Source: CAYTIB01 sp964437725 (GTDB taxonomy: Bacteria > UBA8248 > JACPRG01 > G963555815). From it: 64,000 bases of DNA. Below the pieces are notes generated by a model. The model was not told where the DNA came from, searched no databases, and worked only from the letters and a program-made list of their open reading frames with translations. The position numbers and the translations under genes are program-made. Positions 1 to 7,211 of the stretch are shown here, piece by piece (within the stretch, counting starts at the first letter, position 1; each line of letters starts with the position of its first letter). The stretch covers positions 1-64,000 of the forward strand of contig CAYTIB010000086.1 in assembly GCA_964437725.1 (NCBI GenBank), given 5' to 3'.

Positions 1-710
1 TCATTTTCCCGTCCCTCTGTTGTTATCCCGGGTCCCCAGACAATCGACATTTCGTTGTCTTCGGGGCCCGCCCCTTGCCATCGAATTTCTACATCAAAAG
101 CATATGACCCGTGTCTGAAACGGAGAGTTTTGCTCACTGCAGTTCCCGATGAAGAACGATAGATAAACTCAAGGGTTCCGTCGGGGTTTTCGGGGGTTAA
201 AACTAGGCTTTCCCGGCTCACAGTGTATATGCCCCTGTTTGCTCGGCGACCCAGGCTGCCTCCGTCTAGGTAAAGGGGTCGCCATTTCTTCTCTTGCGTT
301 CGCTCGCTGGTCCTTCCATCTCCCCTTTCGCCCCCCTTTCCGGTTGCAATTAAATTAAACGGCCTTCCCTTGGAGTCTCGATAATCCCGAAGGACCAGCT
401 CTTTAAGCCCTGCCCCGAGAGTTGTGAACGTAATTTGAGCAACCCCCGTGTCTACCGTTATGTTCTTCGCGACCGAGGATTCCGGTGCGGTTGGAATTTG
501 GAGTGGTTTTGGAGCTGTGGACGGTTTGTCCTGTTGCCCGCGTGGCTTCGTGCCTTTTTTCCCTGGGGTCCCCACACGTTCCGCCGCTAATTTTTGTGCT
601 TTTTCCTTCGCAGACCGGCGTGCCTCCATGTGGGGATTTATGTAAAAAACCTGGTATCCCAGCAGAACCGCCATAGAAAGAACGGCTGCCAAAATTGCGC
701 GTTTATCCAT
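1..710 (-). CDS. yidC: Membrane protein insertase YidC, N-terminal part (cut by window edge)
   Basis: Inner-membrane insertase that places proteins in the membrane alone or with Sec. The minus-strand frame is open from an ATG at 710 to the window start, about 236 residues. It begins MDKRAILAAVLSMAVLLGYQ, the typical YidC first membrane segment, followed by a charged, Pro/Lys-rich linker and then the start of the large periplasmic beta domain (LVLRDYRDSKGRPFNLI and similar). The five-helix insertase core lies outside the window. The start codon is 11 bp after the yidD stop, so the gene is the last visible member of the rpmH-rnpA-yidD-yidC operon. The long periplasmic domain is the Gram-negative form. 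The missing end is due only to the window edge. Confidence 0.93.
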   Translation of the reverse strand, partial: MDKRAILAAVLSMAVLLGYQVFYINPHMEARRSAKEKAQKLAAERVGTPGKKGTKPRGQQDKPSTAPKPLQIPTAPESSVAKNITVDTGVAQITFTTLGAGLKELVLRDYRDSKGRPFNLIATGKGGERGDGRTSERTQEKKWRPLYLDGGSLGRRANRGIYTVSRESLVLTPENPDGTLEFIYRSSSGTAVSKTLRFRHGSYAFDVEIRWQGAGPEDNEMSIVWGPGITTEGREN

Positions 711-721
711 TGGCGGTTACC

Positions 722-958
722 CTATGTTCCTTTCTCGGATCGCGGAAGAGGATCGTAGCCTCCCGGATGTAAAGGGTGACAACGCAAAATCCGCTTAGCG
801 ATAAGATAGATAGCCATCGAGATCGGGTGTTCGCGGATCGCCTCTAACGCGTACTCTGAGCAGGTTGGGTTGAACCTGCACGCTCGAGGGAGGAGGGGGG
901 AGAGAGCAAGCCGGTAGAGCTGAATCAATGCCGTCAGCAAAGCTTTTATCGGCTTCAT
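722..958 (-). CDS. yidD: Membrane protein insertion efficiency factor YidD
   Basis: Small (78 aa) peripheral inner-membrane protein that helps Sec/YidC insertion. The family signature is present: CRFNPTCSEYA with Cys27 and Cys33, and RCHPLHPGGYDP with Cys60. An amphipathic N-terminal helix (about residues 1-23) probably anchors it. It sits between rnpA and yidC with an 11-bp gap on each side, the normal arrangement in this operon. Confidence 0.95.
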   Translation of the reverse strand: MKPIKALLTALIQLYRLALSPLLPRACRFNPTCSEYALEAIREHPISMAIYLIAKRILRCHPLHPGGYDPLPRSEKGT

Positions 959-969
959 ATCACTCTTTT

Positions 970-1359
970 TTAAGGCCTATCCTTTTTGGGGACCGGCGCG
1001 GGCCGCGACCTTACAACTGCGGCGGCAACGGAGCGTTCAAACGCGTCCTGCAACTCAGCGTACGGGGCAGCCCTTGCACCTGGTTTTGCAACTACTACCA
1101 TTTCCAGGCCTGGGCCCCGGCCTTTCATCTGCCTAAAGATCGAGCGAAATCGGCGCTTCAGCCGATTTCTTTCTACCGCATTTCCAACTCGCCGCGATAC
1201 CGATAGGCCCAGCAAGTCCTCAGGCCCCCTCGTCGATCCCGTCCCCTCACGCCTTTTGGCATAAAACCTATAGAACTTAGTGCGATCGGTCGGGGCCTGT
1301 GAGCATATCCGCCGAAAGTCGCTCTGCTTTAGGCGGGGTTTGTCCCTTGGTGGTTTCAT
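970..1359 (-). CDS. rnpA: Ribonuclease P protein component
   Basis: Basic protein subunit of RNase P, which binds the catalytic RNA and helps trim tRNA 5' leaders. The 129-aa product carries the RNR signature RNRLKRRFR at residues 64-72 and the preceding VSRRVGNAVE helix. The C-terminal tail is Pro/Lys-rich. It follows rpmH by 33 bp and precedes yidD by 11 bp, the near-universal origin-proximal order. Confidence 0.95.
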   Translation of the reverse strand: MKPPRDKPRLKQSDFRRICSQAPTDRTKFYRFYAKRREGTGSTRGPEDLLGLSVSRRVGNAVERNRLKRRFRSIFRQMKGRGPGLEMVVVAKPGARAAPYAELQDAFERSVAAAVVRSRPAPVPKKDRP

Positions 1360-1392
1360 TGCGGTCTTATTAAGAACAGGTTGCTGCAGGGT

Positions 1393-1527
1393 TTAAACAG
1401 CCAAGCGCTTCCTGCCCTTTTTTCGGCGCCTGCTTAGGATTTTCCGGCCGGATCGCGAGGCCATTCTTGCGAAGAAACCATGCGTCCGGGCACGCTTAAT
1501 CCTCGAGGGTTGATATGTCCTTTTCAA
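1393..1527 (-). CDS. rpmH: Ribosomal protein L34
   Basis: A 44-residue basic protein too short for usual ORF cut-offs. Reading the minus strand from a TTG at 1527 gives a product starting KRTYQPSRIKRARTHGFFAR and ending KKGRKRLAV, which matches L34 along its whole length. No ATG is available in frame, so the TTG start is well supported. It is the first gene of the rpmH-rnpA-yidD-yidC operon and is divergent from dnaA across the origin region. L34 is a structural protein of the large ribosomal subunit. Confidence 0.95.
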   Translation of the reverse strand: MKRTYQPSRIKRARTHGFFARMASRSGRKILSRRRKKGRKRLAV

Positions 1528-1901
1528 AGGGGTAACCCTTCCCTGGCCGGCGTTTAAAAGAAAATCTCATTGTGCACTAAGGAGAACAATTAACTGTTTA
1601 CAGAACAACATACAGTTTAGGTTCGGCGTCAAGGAGTGTCAAGTAAACAATATTTTCTGTTGAAAACTCACGCTTTTTCTGATACCATGCACGTGAAAGT
1701 GTTGGGCTTCCTGGGTTTTGTCATTACACTGTTCAGTATTATGGTTTTCAATCATTTACATGGAATGTTCGGGGGTTCTTTTTGGGCCGGGTCAGTCTGA
1801 TATTTTCCGCTCGGCACTTTAGAATTTTCAACGCGTGTTGAAAACCCAATAAATTGTTTTTTTCCAGTTGTTTACATGGTTTATGGGTATAGGTTATCAA
1901 C
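1528..1901. other. Origin-type region between rpmH and dnaA with degenerate DnaA boxes
   Basis: A 374-bp non-coding, AT-rich region between the divergent rpmH and dnaA genes. I found no exact TTATCCACA box. Related 9-mers cluster here: TTTTCAACA on minus at 1658-1666 and 1836-1844, TTTTCAACG on plus at 1825-1833, and TTATCAACA at 1894-1902, which overlaps the dnaA ATG. The 1825-1844 sites form an 8-bp inverted repeat with a 4-nt loop. TTTACA-containing motifs recur near 1597, 1755 and 1872. A possible dnaA promoter is TTGGGC (1702-1707), 17 bp, TACACT (1725-1730). Origin function is inferred from gene order and these boxes. It could instead serve only dnaA autoregulation, with the origin in the dnaA-recF gap. 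Confidence 0.6.
1614..1642 (-). promoter_or_regulatory. Predicted sigma70 promoter of the rpmH operon
   Basis: On the minus strand there is a perfect -35 TTGACA (1642-1637), a 17-bp spacer and a -10 TAAACT (1619-1614, 4/6). It is about 90 bp before the rpmH start and points away from dnaA. The call is from consensus match only. Confidence 0.5.
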
Positions 1902-3236
1902 ATGGATTCCAGCGAAATCTGGGAAATCGCCCTTGAACATGCCCGAAAATATGTAACGGAGCAGGCGTTTGAAGCGTGGCTTAGGCCTATCGCACCTGCG
2001 GCCCTTGATGGTTCAACACTTGACCTGCTTGTCCCAAACCAATTTTTTTGTGAATACTTTGAGGATAGGTTTCGTCCGGTCCTTACAGGCGCTTTGCGCG
2101 AAGCCACGGGTTTGGAAATTAATTTTCGCTTAATTGTTAACGGTGACAGTGAAGATCCCCCGGTTCCCGGGCCACCTCCGAGAGCCCCAGAAAAACAAAC
2201 ACCTCAAAAGAGGTCGGTTCGGGCCTTGAATTCCAAATATACATTTGAAAACTTTGTTGTAGGGAATTCAAACCAATTTGCTCACGCGGCAGCACGTGCG
2301 GTTGCCGAGAACCCGGCCGTTGCCTACAACCCCTTATTTATTTATGGCGGGGTGGGCCTTGGCAAAACCCACCTTATGCATGCAATTGGTCAGTTGGTTG
2401 CTGATAAGATCTCTGGTGCCCAGCTCCATTACACATCCTCAGAAGATTTCACCATTGATCTAATAAACTCTATCCGCCACGATCGGATGACGGCCTTCCG
2501 CGAGAAATATCGCAAAATGGACGTCCTCCTTGTGGACGATATTCAGTTTATCGCGGGTAAAGATCGTACCCAGGAGGAGTTTTTCCATACATTCAACTCT
2601 CTTTATGAATCCAAAAAGCAAATTGTTATATCGAGCGATAAGTTTCCAAAAGAGATGGTCGAACTAGAAGAGCGTTTGCGCTCTCGTTTTGAGTGGGGTC
2701 TTGTTGCGGACATCCAACTGCCAGACCTCGAGACTAAGGTCGCTATTTTGAACAAAAAAGCCGAGGAGAATGATGTCGCTCTCCCCCAGGACGTTGCCCT
2801 GCTTGTTGCGGAAAAAATTCGCACCAACATTCGCGAGCTTGAGGGTTGCCTGATCCGCCTTTCGGCGTTTAGCTCAATGACGAAGCAGCCTATTTCTATT
2901 GATATGGCGGAGGAAATTCTCCAACAGATGTTCTACGACGACCAACAATCCATTTCGATAGACGGTATTCAAAAAGCCGTGGCTTCGCATTTTAATATTA
3001 AGGTCTCAGACCTAAAGTCTAAGCGGCGGCACCGTAGCGTTGCGGAGCCCAGGCAGATCGCGATGTACCTATCCAGGGATCTAACGGGGGCCTCTCTTTC
3101 CGAGATCGGTGAACGGTTTGGGGGTAAAGATCACAGCACGGTTATTCATTCTTGCAACAAAATTGTTAAGTTGAAAGACAAAGAAACGCGTATCCTTTCT
3201 GCAATGAACCAAATACGGAGAGTTTTAAACTTGTGA
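1902..3236 (+). CDS. dnaA: Chromosomal replication initiator DnaA
   Basis: AAA+ initiator that binds DnaA boxes at the origin, melts DNA and loads the helicase. Length is 444 aa, normal for the family. Visible domains are the N-terminal helicase-interacting domain (1-80), a short Pro-rich linker (about 85-105), the ATPase core with Walker A GGVGLGKTH (149-157) and Walker B VLLVDD (208-213), and the C-terminal helix-turn-helix with the signature GGKDHSTVIHSCNKI. The ATG overlaps a DnaA-like box (1894-1902), which suggests autoregulation. No strong Shine-Dalgarno sequence is visible. Downstream comes recF, not dnaN. Confidence 0.98.
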   Translation: MDSSEIWEIALEHARKYVTEQAFEAWLRPIAPAALDGSTLDLLVPNQFFCEYFEDRFRPVLTGALREATGLEINFRLIVNGDSEDPPVPGPPPRAPEKQTPQKRSVRALNSKYTFENFVVGNSNQFAHAAARAVAENPAVAYNPLFIYGGVGLGKTHLMHAIGQLVADKISGAQLHYTSSEDFTIDLINSIRHDRMTAFREKYRKMDVLLVDDIQFIAGKDRTQEEFFHTFNSLYESKKQIVISSDKFPKEMVELEERLRSRFEWGLVADIQLPDLETKVAILNKKAEENDVALPQDVALLVAEKIRTNIRELEGCLIRLSAFSSMTKQPISIDMAEEILQQMFYDDQQSISIDGIQKAVASHFNIKVSDLKSKRRHRSVAEPRQIAMYLSRDLTGASLSEIGERFGGKDHSTVIHSCNKIVKLKDKETRILSAMNQIRRVLNL

Positions 3237-3463
3237 AATAGTTGTTTGTTTGCTGCGGGTAAAGCCTGGAAAACTGCGGGTGGGATCTGGAAAACTTGGT
3301 GCCCTCTTTTCGTGTGTGGATTTTTTGATTTTTCCCAACAGGTTTTCATGCTCGCAACCGGTTTAAAGAGAAGGGGGTTTCGTTGTTTTCCACAAACTCA
3401 CAGCCCCTGCTTTTACTACTCTTTATTTATAAAGATCTCTTTTAATAATAAAGACCCTTTAAT
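3237..3463. other. dnaA-recF intergenic region, possible second origin element
   Basis: A 227-bp non-coding gap where dnaN would normally begin. Besides the 21-bp repeats it has TTTTCCACA at 3386-3394, one mismatch from the DnaA box, and a strongly AT-rich stretch at about 3410-3460 (TTTATTTATAAAG, TTTTAATAATAAAG) that could act as an unwinding element. No trace of a dnaN coding frame is visible. Origin function is inferred. Confidence 0.45.
3254..3296 (+). repeat. Two 21-bp tandem repeats in the dnaA-recF gap
   Basis: Unit 1 (3254-3274) and unit 2 (3275-3295) share TGCGGGT at the left and CTGGAAAAC at the right. They differ only in the five central bases, all transitions, so 16 of 21 positions match. 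CTGGAAAAC resembles the complement of a DnaA box variant (TTTTCCAG). The 21-bp period is two helical turns, so both copies would face the same side of the DNA. Confidence 0.7.
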
Positions 3464-4588
3464 ATGTACTTAGCAAAGCTCCATATAGAAAATTTTCGCA
3501 ACATACGGACATATAAAGTTAAATTTTCAGAAGGCCCGAACCTAATCACTGGAATGAATGGTCAAGGAAAATCCAATCTTCTTGAGGCTATATATTTTCT
3601 CGGGAACCTAAAATCGTTTAGGGGCGCAAAAAGAAGTAGCCTGACTCAGTGGGGGTGTACTAAATTTGGTTTAAGGGGAGAATTTATATTCCCGGAAACA
3701 GGAAAGACCCTCTCATTAGAGGCCGTTTGCGATAAAGGAAAAGCTCAATACCGCATAAACGGAACCGCCACGGAATCCGTTGAAGACTATCTTTCCAGAG
3801 TTTGCACAATTGCTTTTCACCCAGACAGTCTCTCGATCCTTAAAGGGGGCCCAACCCACCGCCGGATGTTTGTAGACAGAGGAATTTTTCACGAAAACAA
3901 AGAACACCTGAGGGCACTAAAAGAGTACAACCGAGTTTTAACTGAAAGAAGGTGGATCTTAAAAAACCGCAAAGACTCAATTCTTGGTGTTTGGACAGAA
4001 AAGCTAATTCAGCTAGGGGTTAAGGTCGCTACAAAAAGGCAGGACTATTGCCAGAGGCTCAACAAAAGAGCGCTTGTTATGGACCACCCACCCGGAGGAG
4101 ATGAACCGCCGCAGATAAAGTATCTTCCATCAATCCCTGGGCTAATTGAGGGCCTAGACGCAAAAGATGAGAAAGCAAATAGGGATATTTTCTCTAAAAG
4201 GCTTGAGGAAACAAAGAGGGAGGAGCAAAGGCGAGGGCAAACACTAACAGGCCCCCACCGGGACGACCTTGCTGTTTGGGTGGGTGGGAAGGATCTCTCA
4301 AGGTATGGCTCGCAAGGCCAACAAAAATCAGCCCTCCTTTGCCTTGTGGCTGCACAGTCAGATTTGGTTAGCCGGTGCGGCACAGGAGCACCGATAATGA
4401 TTTTCGACGACGTTACATCTGAGCTAGATGACATAAGGGCGGAATGGGTTTGCCACAAACTCGCGGGCCGAGGAAACCAGGTTTTTATAAGCTCTGTGGA
4501 AGCTGTTCCTATCCAAAAAATAACGGGTCTCACAAAAGCATTGCTTGCTCGCCGCGGAGAGCTAACCGAGGTGGGATCCGCCGCATAG
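3464..4588 (+). CDS. recF: DNA recombination/repair protein RecF
   Basis: SMC-like ATPase that helps load RecA at single-strand gaps with RecO and RecR. The 374-aa product has Walker A GMNGQGKSN (30-38), the ABC-type signature region ending SRYGSQGQQKSALL, LTGPHRDD, and Walker B/D-loop IFDDVTSELD. The start is the ATG at 3464 after an AT-rich leader without a clear ribosome site. It directly follows dnaA, without dnaN, and precedes gyrB. recR is also in this window (17198). Confidence 0.96.
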   Translation: MYLAKLHIENFRNIRTYKVKFSEGPNLITGMNGQGKSNLLEAIYFLGNLKSFRGAKRSSLTQWGCTKFGLRGEFIFPETGKTLSLEAVCDKGKAQYRINGTATESVEDYLSRVCTIAFHPDSLSILKGGPTHRRMFVDRGIFHENKEHLRALKEYNRVLTERRWILKNRKDSILGVWTEKLIQLGVKVATKRQDYCQRLNKRALVMDHPPGGDEPPQIKYLPSIPGLIEGLDAKDEKANRDIFSKRLEETKREEQRRGQTLTGPHRDDLAVWVGGKDLSRYGSQGQQKSALLCLVAAQSDLVSRCGTGAPIMIFDDVTSELDDIRAEWVCHKLAGRGNQVFISSVEAVPIQKITGLTKALLARRGELTEVGSAA

Positions 4589-4593
4589 CAGGC

Positions 4594-4613
4594 TAACACC
4601 AAAAACGGTGTTA
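4594..4613 (+). terminator. Small hairpin between recF and gyrB
   Basis: A perfect 7-bp stem, TAACACC and GGTGTTA, encloses a 6-nt AAAAAC loop just after the recF stop. No T-run follows (ATGGTC), so it is more likely an mRNA processing or stabilising hairpin than a strong intrinsic terminator. Confidence 0.3.
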
Positions 4614-4652
4614 TGGTCTAACCGCTAAATAAGTTCAGAAAGGGAGACATGT

Positions 4653-7118
4653 ATGGCAAAGGGCTATGGTGCAAAGCAAATCCGTGTACTCGAGGGCCTT
4701 GAGGGCGTCCGGAAACGCCCAGCGATGTACATCGGCACCACCGGCTCAAAGGGGCTTCACCACCTGGTGTATGAGGTTGTGGACAACAGTGTAGATGAGG
4801 CCATGGGGGGGCACTGCGACAAGATTTCTCTAGAAATCAACCCGGATGGGTCGGCGACGATTGTTGACAACGGGCGCGGGATCCCTGCAGAAAAGCACAA
4901 AACAGAGAAAGTGTCGGCTGCGGAGGTTGTGATGACAAAACTACACGCCGGCGGGAAGTTCGACAAGGGAACCTATAAGGTGTCTGGGGGGCTCCATGGC
5001 GTTGGTGTGTCGGTAGTAAATGCTCTCTCTGAGTGGCTCGAGCTTGAAACGCGTTGGGAAGGCGGTTTGTATAAACAGCGCTTCAAGCGAGGCATCCGCG
5101 AGGCGGCACTCAAAAAAACCGGGAAAGCAAAATCAAGTGGCACAACAGTCACATTTTACCCGGATCCAAAGGTTTTTAACGCGGTTGACTTTGATTTCGA
5201 TACACTTTGCTCGAGGATGCGGGAGTTAGCCTATCTTAATAAGGGCCTGAAAATATCCGTTGCCGACAAACGGTCCGGCAAGAGCGAGAATTTTGAATTT
5301 AAAGGCGGAATAGTCTCGTTTGTCCAGGATCTGAGCGGTGGCAGCACGACTCTCCACGATAAGCCAATTTTCCTGGAGGGAGAGAGAGATGGAGTCATTG
5401 TTGAAATCGCGATGCAGTACAACGACAGCTATGGCGAGACGGGGTTTAGTTTTGTCAATAATATCAACACGGTTGAAGGGGGGACCCACGTAAGCGGATT
5501 CCGAAGCGCACTAACACGCACAATGAATACCTATGGACGGGCAAATAATTTGTTTAAGAACGGCGAGGCTCCAAGCGGGGACGATGTCCGCGAAGGCCTC
5601 ACGGTTGTTAATAGCGCAAAAATCCCGGAACCCCAATTTGAGGGCCAAACAAAAACAAAGCTTGGGAATAGCGAAGTCCAGGGCATTGTGGAACAAATTG
5701 TCAATGACAGGCTAGCTGAGTTTTTAGAAAAAAATCCGCCGGTTGCAAAGAAGATCATAGAAAAAGCTGTTTTGGCATCTCGGGCTCGCGAAGCCGCCCG
5801 AAAGGCAAGGGACCTAACCAGACGCAAGGGCGCGCTCGACAGCGGAAATCTTCCCGGAAAACTGGCAGATTGTAGCGATCGCGATCCAACGCGATGCGAG
5901 CTCTACATAGTAGAGGGCGATTCCGCCGGTGGCTCTGCCAAACAGGGAAGGGACCGATCCTTTCAGGCTATTCTCCCCCTGCGCGGGAAGATTCTAAATG
6001 TAATGAAGTCCCACCAGATGGATGTAATACTCAAGCACGAGGCTTTTTTAACTATGATCTCCGCACTCGGGACAGGAATTAATACAGGGGTGGGAGATGA
6101 AGACTTCAACCCCGATAACCTGCGGTATCACAAGATAATTGTCATGACTGACGCCGACGTTGACGGATCTCATATTCGAACGCTTTTACTCACTTTCTTT
6201 TTCGAACACATGCGGGAACTGGTAGAGAGAGGCCACCTTTTTATCGCGCAGCCCCCGCTATACAAGGTTAAGCAGGGGAGAGCAGAGCGGTACATCAAGA
6301 ACGACGACGAGTTCGACGATTTTATTTTGGAACTGGCCACAGAGGATTCGGCACTTGTCGCGTCCAACGGAAACGGGCGAGGGAAAAACGGTTCCCCCAA
6401 AAGAGCAACCCAACACAAAGGGCAAAAACTTAAAGAGGTTCTCAAAAAGCTGGTTGACCACACAAACATCCTGAAGTCCCATGCGAAACACGGCAAGGAT
6501 CCAAATGTCCTGTACTCCTTCGCCAAGGAAAAAGGGTTTACCCCAGAGCTCCTCGATAGCGACAAAGAAATCAACCGGATGATCAAAGATGTACAAACCG
6601 GGTTCCGAAATATCTTTAGGGAAGCAAAGCCATTTGAAGCAGAGCTTGTATCCCAAGCCGAAAACGGCAATATCATCCGTATCCGATCTTGGCTAGAAAA
6701 CCGCGAGCTAAATTTTGATCTTGATCACCAATTTATTGCCTCAAGAAACTTTCTGTGGCTGAAAGAACTCCAGGCTGAGCTCTTAGATTCATTGGGGCGG
6801 GCTCCATATACGGTGGTTTCAAACGGGAAGGAAGTTGCTTGCGAAAGCTATGAAGAAATTGTGGAACATTTCCGCATTCTGGGGCGGAAGGGAATGTCGG
6901 TACAAAGGTACAAGGGGTTGGGGGAGATGAACCCTGATCAGCTTTGGGAAACCACAATGGATCCCGAGCGACGCACCCTTTTGTCAGTAAACTATGATGA
7001 GGAAGTAAATGGGCACAATGCCAGAGAGCTTTTTAATAAACTGATGGGCGACCAGGTCGAACCTCGGCGGGAGTATATCGAGGAACACGCCCTGGACGTC
7101 CGAAACCTCGATATCTAG
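4653..7118 (+). CDS. gyrB: DNA gyrase subunit B
   Basis: ATPase subunit of gyrase, which introduces negative supercoils. At 821 aa it is the long form. The GHKL ATPase domain shows EVVDNSVDEA (catalytic Glu41, Asn45), DNGRGIP (71-78) and GGLHGVGVSVVNALS. The TOPRIM domain has EGDSAGGSAKQGRDR from about residue 421 and DADVDGSHIR near 500. The end has QRYKGLGEMNPDQLWETTMD. Between about 545 and 740 lies an insert of the kind found in Gram-negative GyrB and absent from short Gram-positive forms. The start has a good AGGGAG ribosome site. gyrA follows 93 bp downstream. Confidence 0.98.
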   Translation: MAKGYGAKQIRVLEGLEGVRKRPAMYIGTTGSKGLHHLVYEVVDNSVDEAMGGHCDKISLEINPDGSATIVDNGRGIPAEKHKTEKVSAAEVVMTKLHAGGKFDKGTYKVSGGLHGVGVSVVNALSEWLELETRWEGGLYKQRFKRGIREAALKKTGKAKSSGTTVTFYPDPKVFNAVDFDFDTLCSRMRELAYLNKGLKISVADKRSGKSENFEFKGGIVSFVQDLSGGSTTLHDKPIFLEGERDGVIVEIAMQYNDSYGETGFSFVNNINTVEGGTHVSGFRSALTRTMNTYGRANNLFKNGEAPSGDDVREGLTVVNSAKIPEPQFEGQTKTKLGNSEVQGIVEQIVNDRLAEFLEKNPPVAKKIIEKAVLASRAREAARKARDLTRRKGALDSGNLPGKLADCSDRDPTRCELYIVEGDSAGGSAKQGRDRSFQAILPLRGKILNVMKSHQMDVILKHEAFLTMISALGTGINTGVGDEDFNPDNLRYHKIIVMTDADVDGSHIRTLLLTFFFEHMRELVERGHLFIAQPPLYKVKQGRAERYIKNDDEFDDFILELATEDSALVASNGNGRGKNGSPKRATQHKGQKLKEVLKKLVDHTNILKSHAKHGKDPNVLYSFAKEKGFTPELLDSDKEINRMIKDVQTGFRNIFREAKPFEAELVSQAENGNIIRIRSWLENRELNFDLDHQFIASRNFLWLKELQAELLDSLGRAPYTVVSNGKEVACESYEEIVEHFRILGRKGMSVQRYKGLGEMNPDQLWETTMDPERRTLLSVNYDEEVNGHNARELFNKLMGDQVEPRREYIEEHALDVRNLDI

Positions 7119-7211
7119 TGAACGCCTACCACAAAACGGGCAGCCGCGGCCAAAAATGGCACAAGGCACCCCCATTTCGTTAGTCTCGGAAGTCTCGATT
7201 AAGGAGAAAAG

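Noticed and set aside
1748..2107. 119-codon frame antisense to dnaA
   Set aside because: It is opposite a clear gene and has a basic, low-pattern product.
4045..4602. 185-codon frame antisense to recF
   Set aside because: Shadow of recF with no ribosome site or recognisable domain.
6170..6676. 168-codon frame antisense to gyrB
   Set aside because: Lies over the GyrB insert; Ser-rich product with no protein-like features.
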